Shown here: piece after piece, positions 6,652 to 12,981 of the stretch
Position numbering within the stretch: position 1 is the stretch's first letter
Layout: every line of letters begins with the position of its first letter
Assembly (NCBI GenBank): GCA_045537495.1
Contig: JAZSPN010000017.1
Location: forward strand, 1-13,050
Reading direction: 5' to 3'
Origin: UBA1425 sp045537495
GTDB lineage: Bacteria > Bacillota > Clostridia > Oscillospirales > Acutalibacteraceae
Length of the DNA: 13,050 nucleotides
Program-made: the position numbers and the translations under genes
Notes under the pieces: generated by a model
Told to the model about the DNA's origin: nothing
Database searches by the model: none
What the model saw: the letters and a program-made list of their open reading frames with translations, nothing else

Positions 6652-7995
6652 ATGGGCTATGTAGAAAATGTAATCGAAAGCGTAAGAAAAAAGAATGCAA
6701 GCGAGCCGGAGTTTATCCAGACAGTTGAAGAGGTACTTCTTTCACTTAAACCGGTTATCGAAAGACATCCCGAATACGAGAAGGCTGCATTGCTTGAACG
6801 CATGGTTGAGCCCGAAAGACAGATAACATTCAGAGTAACATGGGTTGATGACAACGGCGACGTCCATGTAAACACAGGTTACCGTGTACAGTTCAACGGT
6901 GCTATCGGTCCCTTCAAGGGCGGACTCCGTTTCCATCCTTCCGTATATATCGGTATCATGAAGTTCTTAGGCTTTGAACAGACTTTCAAAAACAGCCTCA
7001 CCGGTCTTCCCATCGGCGGTGCAAAGGGCGGTTCCGACTTTGATCCCCGAGGCAAGAGCGATGCTGAAATCATGCGTTTCTGCCAGGCTTTCATGACGGA
7101 GCTTTACAGACACATCGGTCCCGACGTCGACGTTCCCGCAGGTGATATCGGTGTAGGCGGCAGAGAAGTCGGTTATCTTTACGGCCAGTACAAGAGAATC
7201 AAGGGCACTTTCGAAAACGGTGTTCTCACAGGTAAGGGCATCCCCTTCGGCGGTTCTCTCATAAGACCTGAAGCAACGGGCTACGGTGCAACATACTACG
7301 CAGTTGAAGTTCTCAAGCACTTCGGCGAAGACATCAAGGGCAAGACGGTTGCTCTTTCCGGTTTCGGCAACGTTGCATGGGGCGCTGCAAAGAAGATTGC
7401 AGAGCTTGGCGGCAAGGTAGTTACAATTTCCGGTCCCGACGGTTATGTATACGACAAGGACGGCATTTCAACAGACGAAAAGATTGAATATATGCTTGAA
7501 ATGAGAGCTTCGGGCAGAGATAAGGTTCAGGATTACGCCGACAAGTTCGGTGCAGAATTCTTCCCCGGACAGAAGCCCTGGGGCGTCAAGGTTGACATCG
7601 CCATGCCTTGCGCAACTCAGAACGAAATCCGCATGGACGAAGCAAAACAGCTTGTTGCAAACGGTGTTCCCTACTACATCGAAGTTGCAAACATGCCCAC
7701 CACAAACGATGCTCTTGCATATCTTAAAGAGAACTGCAAGGTTGTTGCTCCCTCCAAGGCAGTCAACGCAGGCGGCGTAGCGGTTTCTGCACTCGAAATG
7801 AGCCAGAACTCCATGAGATACAGCTGGTCGGCAGAAGAAGTTGACGAGAAGCTCAAGGGTATCATGAAGAACATTCACGACAACTCCGCAAAGGCGGCCG
7901 AAGCAAACGGTCTCGGCTATGACCTTGTTGCAGGTGCAAACATTGCCGGCTTCCAGAAGGTAGCAGATGCAATGATGGCACAGGGCCTCATCTGA
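6652..7995 (+). CDS. gdhA: Glutamate dehydrogenase
   Basis: This enzyme makes glutamate from 2-oxoglutarate and ammonia, or the reverse, in the cytoplasm, usually as a hexamer. The 447 residues match the small hexameric class. The substrate-site residues known for the Clostridium symbiosum enzyme fall at the same positions: K89 (GPFKGG), K113, catalytic K125 (GGAKGGSDF) and D165 (VPAGDIG). The conserved serine is at 379, in the segment beginning VSALEMSQNS. The Rossmann motif is GFGNVAWGA (237-245). Long stretches recall the C. symbiosum protein, which is NAD-specific, so an NADP label copied from E. coli GdhA should not be assumed. It is monocistronic, with its own promoter, a good AAGGAG site and a terminator. 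Codons are strongly biased (GGC/GGT, AAG, TTC), suggesting abundant protein. Glutamate is the amino donor for the transamination that follows the adjacent ilv pathway. Confidence 0.97.
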   Translation: MGYVENVIESVRKKNASEPEFIQTVEEVLLSLKPVIERHPEYEKAALLERMVEPERQITFRVTWVDDNGDVHVNTGYRVQFNGAIGPFKGGLRFHPSVYIGIMKFLGFEQTFKNSLTGLPIGGAKGGSDFDPRGKSDAEIMRFCQAFMTELYRHIGPDVDVPAGDIGVGGREVGYLYGQYKRIKGTFENGVLTGKGIPFGGSLIRPEATGYGATYYAVEVLKHFGEDIKGKTVALSGFGNVAWGAAKKIAELGGKVVTISGPDGYVYDKDGISTDEKIEYMLEMRASGRDKVQDYADKFGAEFFPGQKPWGVKVDIAMPCATQNEIRMDEAKQLVANGVPYYIEVANMPTTNDALAYLKENCKVVAPSKAVNAGGVAVSALEMSQNSMRYSWSAEEVDEKLKGIMKNIHDNSAKAAEANGLGYDLVAGANIAGFQKVADAMMAQGLI

Positions 7996-8006
7996 GTTAA
8001 TAGAAT

Positions 8007-8047
8007 AAAATGGGCTGTAAAAACGAAAGTTTTTTGCAGCCCATTTT
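8007..8047. terminator. Bidirectional terminator between gdhA and the small peptide gene
   Basis: AAAATGGGCTGTAAAAAC pairs with the strand ending GCAGCCCATTTT, around a GAAA-type loop. A T-run follows on the plus strand (ends gdhA). TTTTATT follows on the minus strand (ends the small ORF at 8052-8108, only five bases away). Confidence 0.9.
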
Positions 8048-8051
8048 TGAG

Positions 8052-8108
8052 TTATTCGTATATTGCCCAGCAAACAGCGAGAATTCCAAGTGCTACTACG
8101 ATCGGCAT
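8052..8108 (-). CDS. 18-residue hydrophobic peptide, unknown function
   Basis: The complete peptide is MPIVVALGILAVCWAIYE. Residues 3-17 are almost all hydrophobic, so a short membrane-associated helix is likely. There is one Cys and one Trp, and the only clear charge is the final Glu. Evidence that it is a gene: a perfect AGGAGG (8117-8122) eight bases before the ATG, a perfect TATAAT -10 box (8137-8142), and a terminator hairpin starting five bases past the stop. It thus forms its own transcription unit of roughly 120 bases, convergent with gdhA. I do not recognise the family. Tiny membrane peptides of this kind include regulators of membrane proteins, type I toxins and leader peptides; none is supported over the others. 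No antisense RNA partner was identified. Confidence 0.6.
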   Translation of the reverse strand: MPIVVALGILAVCWAIYE

Positions 8109-8112
8109 ATTG

Positions 8113-8142
8113 ATAACCTCCTTTTCTTTCGAGGTTATTATA
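8113..8142 (-). promoter_or_regulatory. Promoter -10 box and inverted repeat before the small peptide gene
   Basis: TATAAT on the minus strand (8142-8137) has no good -35 hexamer at the usual distance. A perfect 8-bp inverted repeat, ATAACCTC (8113-8120) and GAGGTTAT (8131-8138), surrounds the likely start (~8130), overlaps the -10 box by two bases on one side, and covers most of the Shine-Dalgarno (8117-8120) on the other. It could be an operator. If transcription starts further upstream, it could be a hairpin hiding the ribosome site. Confidence 0.5.
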
Positions 8143-8171
8143 CCGTTTTCGCTGTACGATAAATGAAACAG

Positions 8172-8215
8172 TACCCCCTCGGATCACCGGTTTTGGTGCT
8201 CCGAGGGGGTATTTT
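8172..8215. terminator. Strong hairpin terminator after the GH127 gene
   Basis: TACCCCCTCGGA (8172-8183) and TCCGAGGGGGTA (8200-8211) form a perfect 12-bp stem, extended by CACC/GGTG inside. It lies four bases after the minus-strand stop codon at 8215, so it should end the helicase-GH127 operon, though the T-run on that strand is broken (ACTGTTTCATTT). The plus-strand T-run (ATTTTTATT) is better, so it can also block read-through from gdhA. Confidence 0.85.
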
Positions 8216-10020
8216 TATTCGGAAAACGGAAGCTCCGTCATGCGAAGCTTTGCACAGCCGTAAGGATAGAGGGAAATCTCCTCTTCGTCGGATATGCCGA
8301 ACCGTGATTCGGGGATTTTTGCACATACGGTTTCGTAGCCGTCTTCGAGTCCCCAGTTGATTTTTCGAAGTTTCGCCCTGACGGTTAACGGTGGATTTTC
8401 CGACGAGAACGGTATGTCGGATATGCCGTTTTCGTCGATGCTGAGTGTATCACTGCAAAAAGCGTAATTCCAGTCGGAAGTCGGTATAAGCTCATAGTCG
8501 CAGTACGGGAATTTTCTTTCGACGCCGTCTTTTTCGTATTCGTACATTTTTTTATCGTGCTTTATCGGAAGAGAAAAAACGAGAGATCCGCACTTTACGG
8601 TGTTGAGGTCGTACGGTCTTTTTTCGAAGAAGAGATCGGTATCAAAAGAAACTGTTATTTCGCAGTTTTCGGTAATATCAAAAGTCAACTCGTCGAGAGA
8701 AGAGCTTTTTCCGTTTACGACGAGGTTTTTTGCGAACGACGGAATACGGATCTTGAAAGTGAAAGGTCTGTCGGCGGTAACGGTATATTTGAAACTGTTT
8801 TTGAAAGGATAATCTGTTTCCAGACGAATGCTTATGCCGTCGGCATTGAGGACAGACGGTACGGGGACGGTGTTCATTATCGTGTCGCCGTTGTGCATGA
8901 AAGCGGAAAGTGCGAATTTCGGCCAGGCCTGATTGAAGTTTGCGGTACAGCAACCGAAATTCGGTTCAAGACCGAAGAGGTGAGCTTCGCTTCCGTTGGT
9001 GCGGAAAAGAGATTTCCCGGGGAAGCGCTGACAGGCTATCTGGTTGCTCATCTGTACATACTGGTGAGTCCACATATCGTCGCTTATCGTGGCGGGAAGT
9101 GCATTGAAGGCGAGGACTTCGAGTCGTTCAAGCCATTTTTTGTCACCGCTGAACGCGAAAAGATGTTCGTAGGAATACATCTGCTCGGCTACCGCACAAA
9201 GCTCCGTGCCCTGAATGGGACTGTTTCCCGAAAGACACTCGTCACCCGTAAAAAGACCGACGGGAGTGCCGTTGTATTTTGTGAGAATGGCGTGGAGTTT
9301 TTCGGCGTTGTCGGTGTAGTTTTGCCCGAGAATATCGCATGAAACGGCTTCGCTTTTAAGCATCATGCAAAGGTTTACAATGTGAGTATCAAATCGCCAG
9401 CGGTTGAGAGGTCTTTTCCACAGAGGTATCGCTTCGTCGTAATCCATGCCCTGCTCTTTCAGTGTTTTTGCGAGATCTGCAAGCCAATCTTCGCGGCATC
9501 TTTCGTACATGAAGTTGATTGCGATGAAACATTCGTACCAGCGGGCATTGCCCCAGTCGAAAAGCTTTATGTCACCGTTTTTGAGCAGAGAATAGTAGTT
9601 TTTCAGCACACGGTAAATGATGTCGGGAATACGCTCATCGCCGGAACACTGATAGTATACGGTGAGTGTTTTCGTGATAAGCTGTACTGCCCACGTATCG
9701 TAGGTGCTCCTTTTTTCATCGGCACACGGACATATCCAGCCGTCTTTCTTCTGAAAAGAAATGATAGCATCAATATATTTTTTTGCGCGGCTTATCATGT
9801 CTTCGTTATCGAGAAGATACGAAAGAGGGATGAAGCCGTCAAGCCAGTAAGGGACTCTTTCCCAGCCGTCTTTCTCTCCGCCGATCCAGGCACTGTCCCT
9901 GATGTCGGGCCACATTTTGTCGAGATTTCCGCTGAGTGACTCTGCTTGTATTTCAAGCTGACGGCGAAGCCAGCCCGAGGGCTTTATTTCTTTGCTCGTG
10001 TAAAAATTCCATTTGTTCAT
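8215..10020 (-). CDS. Glycoside hydrolase, family GH127-like (DUF1680; beta-L-arabinofuranosidase type)
   Basis: This 601-residue protein starts with the family's typical order, placing GWLRRQL near 16-22, then DGWERVPYWLDGFIPLSYLL (51-70), then YDTWAVQLITK (107-117). In characterised GH127 beta-L-arabinofuranosidase (HypBA1), a zinc-bound cysteine is the nucleophile, and the ligands are a Glu-x-Cys pair plus a Cys-Cys pair. The same set is visible here: E273 and C275 in GTELCAVAEQM, and C357-C358 in FGCCTANFNQ, so catalysis is probably intact. An alpha/alpha-barrel (to ~380) and C-terminal beta domains are expected. There is no signal peptide, so it acts in the cytoplasm on imported sugars. 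The exact substrate is not certain, since the family is broad. AGGAGG (10028-10033) is seven bases before the ATG. It starts 24 bases after the helicase stop and is probably co-transcribed. No sugar transporter or regulator is adjacent. Confidence 0.87.
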   Translation of the reverse strand: MNKWNFYTSKEIKPSGWLRRQLEIQAESLSGNLDKMWPDIRDSAWIGGEKDGWERVPYWLDGFIPLSYLLDNEDMISRAKKYIDAIISFQKKDGWICPCADEKRSTYDTWAVQLITKTLTVYYQCSGDERIPDIIYRVLKNYYSLLKNGDIKLFDWGNARWYECFIAINFMYERCREDWLADLAKTLKEQGMDYDEAIPLWKRPLNRWRFDTHIVNLCMMLKSEAVSCDILGQNYTDNAEKLHAILTKYNGTPVGLFTGDECLSGNSPIQGTELCAVAEQMYSYEHLFAFSGDKKWLERLEVLAFNALPATISDDMWTHQYVQMSNQIACQRFPGKSLFRTNGSEAHLFGLEPNFGCCTANFNQAWPKFALSAFMHNGDTIMNTVPVPSVLNADGISIRLETDYPFKNSFKYTVTADRPFTFKIRIPSFAKNLVVNGKSSSLDELTFDITENCEITVSFDTDLFFEKRPYDLNTVKCGSLVFSLPIKHDKKMYEYEKDGVERKFPYCDYELIPTSDWNYAFCSDTLSIDENGISDIPFSSENPPLTVRAKLRKINWGLEDGYETVCAKIPESRFGISDEEEISLYPYGCAKLRMTELPFSE

Positions 10021-10044
10021 AAGCCTTCCTCCTTGAACGACAGG

Positions 10045-12669
10045 TTATCTGACGATCTTTTTGTTTTTGACGAGTCTGCTGTTTGCGTTGATATAGGAAT
10101 ACTTACGGCACTTGAAAAGCTCTTTTCTGCCCTTTTCGTTTCTTGTAAAAACAAGCTCAAATTTACCGCCGGATGATTTCAGATTCTTTGCAAGGATTTC
10201 CGCCGTTTCCTTGTTGACGGCAATTACTGACGGGCAGGCATAGCTCTGAACGTAGTTTCTGCTTGTAAGTTTTGAAACACCCTTTGTGCCGATGAGAATA
10301 TATCTCGGATCGTCGATGGGCGAAAGAAGCTCTGAAATTGCTTTTGCGAAAACGTTCTTTTCTCTGACGGTTGCCTTTTTGAGAGAGCAGTTGACGGTGT
10401 TCTTCTTTTCGGATTTTCTGACAGAAATGACGGCACCTCTGCTATCGATTTCGCCGATTTCTTTGAGTGTTTTAAGGACGGCATTTGAAATGTTGGAAAC
10501 GGTTTTTTCGGGGGATGAATTCTTCATAACAACCGATGCGGATTTAATGAGCAGTACGGATGCGATTGCCGCTATTATAAATCCGAGAAGTCCGCCGAAA
10601 AATCCCGATGTTGCGATTATGATTATTGCAAGAACAATCAGAACAGCTAAAACTATTGTATAAATCTTGTTCTTATGCACGGCACTTGCAGGCTGAACTT
10701 CTGCGGGAATTTCGCTGACTTCCTCAATTTCGGGACGTGCATTGCCCTTGACGGCACCGCTCCACCTTTTTGCCATAACACTTCTCGAGGAGGCAAGTGA
10801 GAGCATCTGAACGTTGATGTTTTCAAGTCCTTTTTCATCGAAGGGCGCTTCCAGAATATCAATTCTGTCCGTTCCGCTTTCGATAACATCGCTGTTATAT
10901 GCAGGTGCCTGAAAGCAAGAGAAACGCCGCTTCATCGTTTCAAAATCATCGCTGATGATTTCGTCCTTTGAATCAGGCTCAACAGTTACGAGATGCCAGA
11001 TATTCGACACCTTTTCGGGATTCTTTTTATCAATTCGGATTGCTCTGCCACGCATCTGATTCGAAAGCATAAAGCTTCCGACGAAGCTTGCAAGAATGAG
11101 AGAATTGATGTTGGGAGAATCCCAGCCTTCGCCGAGAAGAGATTTTGTGCCGACAAGCACATTGATAACACCGAGCTGAAAAGCCTTTGTTATTATGCTG
11201 ACTTTGTTTTTGTTCGATCCGCTGAAAATTATTTCGGTGTGACTTGTATTTTCTATCTTTTTTATTCTGCACGGAACACCTTCGTTATAGGCGATTTCCT
11301 GCACCGTTTCAACGGCGGAATCGGGCAGAATTACAAGAGTGCCCGAAAGTACGGAGATTTTCACATCGGGATTTTCTCTTCGGACCGATTCAAACACGGG
11401 TACGGTGCCGAGAGCGTGAATTTCTTCGTTTGTACCGACAAGCTTCATCATATCTTTTTTGATGTAGTCGGTGAGGATAAGCATACGAAGAGAGTCACCG
11501 AGATTTTTGTATTCGCTCTCAACGATTTTATTTATGCTGTGAAGCTTGCCCGTTGATGATATGAGCATTTTATTTATCTTGTCGCTTGATACAAGACGGA
11601 CTTTTCTTTTTTCGATTAGAGCTTCCTTTGAAAGAGCCGATTTTAATTCCTCGCTGATTTTCTCCGTGAAGATATCGGGCTTGTCAATGATAAACTGAAA
11701 CGCTTTTTCGGCTTCTCCTATTGAATAAACCGATGCCTTTCTGCCCTCGAAAACCTTTTCTTCGAGGCTTTTTGAAATGTTGGCTCCGCCGTGTTTCGCA
11801 ACGCAGACAAGTGACTTGAAGGAATCGAGGTTATCGTAAAGCATTTCTTCGTTGCCGGCGACATTCGATATCTGCACAGCTTTCGATATAAGACCGCCTG
11901 TAATTATCCTGTCGGTAACGGTGACCGCTTTTTCCTTGTAGCATTTAAGAAGCTCTGCTTCTTCGGCGGTAGGATAGCTGAAATATATATAGTCCTGATG
12001 CGGACAGAGAGTTTTCTGCATTACAAGCTGAGGAACAAAAATCTCTTCGTCGATGTCACCGCAAAGAGTATGATATCTGTTCCATTCCGAGGGCGTGCTG
12101 TCGTAAGGCGGAGTTGCGGTAAGAGCGATAATCGTTACATCCTTGCCGAGCATTTCAACAAACTTTTCGAGAGCTTTCTGCCATTCGCTCTTGAGGTGAT
12201 GTGCTTCGTCGAGGCAGATTGTTTTAATTCCCGCCTTTTTGATTTCGGCAAAAATATTAAAATTACTGAAATCCAGTGTTTCCTCTGCTTCAAATTCATC
12301 TTCATCCGCTTCTTTTTCCGTAACGGATTTTGTGATTGCGGCATGAAGCGCCTGATATGTAATCGAGGTAATGAGCTTCGGAGTCATCAGTGAATACGAA
12401 ATATATTCGTCGGGATTCTCTGTTTCGGGCAGATAGGCTTCGATGAATCTTTCGCCCCACTGCTGACGTATCGTAACGGAGGGCGACATAATGAGAGCGG
12501 GACTGTTCTGCCTTCGCACAAGCTCAAGCCCGAGAATCGTTTTGCCGCTGCCGGGTGCAGCGACGATATGTATGCGCTTGTCTTTAAGATGCTTCTGTGA
12601 ATTATCGAGTACCGCCTGCTGATAATCGCGGAAAGTCCACTTAAAGCTTACTTTGCTGAAATCTTTCAT
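10045..12669 (-). CDS. DEAH-box superfamily II helicase with two internal membrane segments
   Basis: This 874-residue protein has an N-terminal SF2 helicase core of the type III restriction/RecQ-like broad class: a Q-like RDYQ at 14-17, Walker A APGSGKT (38-44), DEAH (154-157), LTATP (183-187), motif V GEGWDSPN (513-520) and motif VI SNQMRGRAIRID (536-547). An acidic stretch near 119-132 interrupts the first RecA lobe. Residues 669-708 are almost wholly hydrophobic with a central SGFFGG turn and look like a two-helix membrane hairpin. A basic C-terminal domain (~720-874) follows. No nuclease motif was recognised. The helicase core is therefore predicted to sit on the cytoplasmic face of the membrane. 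GGAGGG precedes the ATG, and a clear promoter is at 12697-12725. The GH127 gene follows 24 bases downstream. The role is unknown; DNA repair, transfer and anti-phage defence are all possible but not shown. Confidence 0.85.
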   Translation of the reverse strand: MKDFSKVSFKWTFRDYQQAVLDNSQKHLKDKRIHIVAAPGSGKTILGLELVRRQNSPALIMSPSVTIRQQWGERFIEAYLPETENPDEYISYSLMTPKLITSITYQALHAAITKSVTEKEADEDEFEAEETLDFSNFNIFAEIKKAGIKTICLDEAHHLKSEWQKALEKFVEMLGKDVTIIALTATPPYDSTPSEWNRYHTLCGDIDEEIFVPQLVMQKTLCPHQDYIYFSYPTAEEAELLKCYKEKAVTVTDRIITGGLISKAVQISNVAGNEEMLYDNLDSFKSLVCVAKHGGANISKSLEEKVFEGRKASVYSIGEAEKAFQFIIDKPDIFTEKISEELKSALSKEALIEKRKVRLVSSDKINKMLISSTGKLHSINKIVESEYKNLGDSLRMLILTDYIKKDMMKLVGTNEEIHALGTVPVFESVRRENPDVKISVLSGTLVILPDSAVETVQEIAYNEGVPCRIKKIENTSHTEIIFSGSNKNKVSIITKAFQLGVINVLVGTKSLLGEGWDSPNINSLILASFVGSFMLSNQMRGRAIRIDKKNPEKVSNIWHLVTVEPDSKDEIISDDFETMKRRFSCFQAPAYNSDVIESGTDRIDILEAPFDEKGLENINVQMLSLASSRSVMAKRWSGAVKGNARPEIEEVSEIPAEVQPASAVHKNKIYTIVLAVLIVLAIIIIATSGFFGGLLGFIIAAIASVLLIKSASVVMKNSSPEKTVSNISNAVLKTLKEIGEIDSRGAVISVRKSEKKNTVNCSLKKATVREKNVFAKAISELLSPIDDPRYILIGTKGVSKLTSRNYVQSYACPSVIAVNKETAEILAKNLKSSGGKFELVFTRNEKGRKELFKCRKYSYINANSRLVKNKKIVR

Positions 12670-12696
12670 ACTGTCCCTCCGAAAGTTTATGATTTT

Positions 12697-12725
12697 ATTT
12701 TAGCATACGGAAGAAGGTTTTTCAA
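12697..12725 (-). promoter_or_regulatory. Promoter of the helicase-GH127 operon
   Basis: On the minus strand TTGAAA (12725-12720) and TAAAAT (12702-12697) are exactly 17 bases apart. The leader would be about 20 bases, with GGAGGG at 12675-12680 before the helicase ATG. Confidence 0.7.
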
Positions 12726-12734
12726 CAGAAGTTA

Positions 12735-12767
12735 TAAGAAAAAAGGACTTCCGATAACGGAAGTCCT
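12735..12767 (-). terminator. Terminator of the truncated GGGtGRT gene
   Basis: AGGACTTCCG (12744-12753) and CGGAAGTCCT (12758-12767) form a perfect 10-bp stem with an ATAA loop. On the minus strand a T-run (TTTTTTCTT) follows. It lies 15 bases after the stop codon of the remnant at 12783-12878 and upstream of the helicase promoter. Confidence 0.85.
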
Positions 12768-12782
12768 CAGAGAAAACATTAA

Positions 12783-12878
12783 TTATTTCATAGCCTCTTC
12801 GACTGCAACTGCGCAAGCAACGGAAGCACCGACCATGGGGGTGTTGCCCATACCGATAAGTCCCATCATTTCAACGAA
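12783..12878 (-). pseudogene. C-terminal remnant of a GGGtGRT-family protein
   Basis: The final residues read VEMMGLIGMGNTPMVGAS and then a VACAVAVEEAMK end, which I recognise from memory as the C-terminus of the ~330-residue GGGtGRT protein of clostridia (function not established). Similarity stops abruptly before VE, at about 12875. Further upstream the frame reads a phenylalanine/leucine-rich sequence unlike the family, then meets an in-frame TAA near 12942. About 300 residues of the gene are missing. No ribosome binding site lies before the ATG-ATG at 12864-12869, so independent translation is unlikely. The natural terminator is kept. A promoter (12953-12981) points into it, so a short RNA may be made. 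Explanations: insertion of an element with its recombinase at the edge, an internal deletion, or a misassembly. Confidence 0.75.
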
Positions 12879-12952
12879 AAGCAGAAAAAACGAACTAAAA
12901 AAGCTTATAAAACAATGAATTAAACACATTATTTTGACGATTTACCAGTCAC

Positions 12953-12981
12953 ATCATATCAAACATTTTAATTTGTGTCAA
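12953..12981 (-). promoter_or_regulatory. Consensus promoter reading out of the right-edge element
   Basis: On the minus strand a perfect TTGACA (12981-12976) and TATGAT (12958-12953) are exactly 17 bases apart. The -35 box overlaps the last codons of the recombinase-like gene. Transcription would start near 12946 and run through the GGGtGRT remnant to the terminator at 12735-12767, giving an RNA of roughly 200 bases. Confidence 0.7.

Noticed and set aside
7468..8187. 239-codon minus-strand frame opposite gdhA and across its terminator
   Set aside because: It crosses two terminator hairpins and the real small gene, and it is antisense to conserved gdhA codons.
8557..9342. 261-codon plus-strand frame opposite the GH127 gene
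   Set aside because: The minus-strand protein has clear family motifs throughout. The plus-strand frame has no Shine-Dalgarno and no recognisable sequence.
10993..11556. 187-codon plus-strand frame opposite the helicase
   Set aside because: It is antisense to helicase motifs V and VI and lacks a ribosome site.
10045..12669. Restriction enzyme subunit (type III Res) as the name for the helicase
   Set aside because: No methylase partner or nuclease motif is present, and the membrane hairpin is atypical, so only the broad helicase assignment is kept.
12864..12941. Open frame continuing upstream of the GGGtGRT remnant as a new small protein
   Set aside because: No ribosome site. The frame is a T-rich stretch giving poly-Phe/Leu and stops at an in-frame TAA near 12942.
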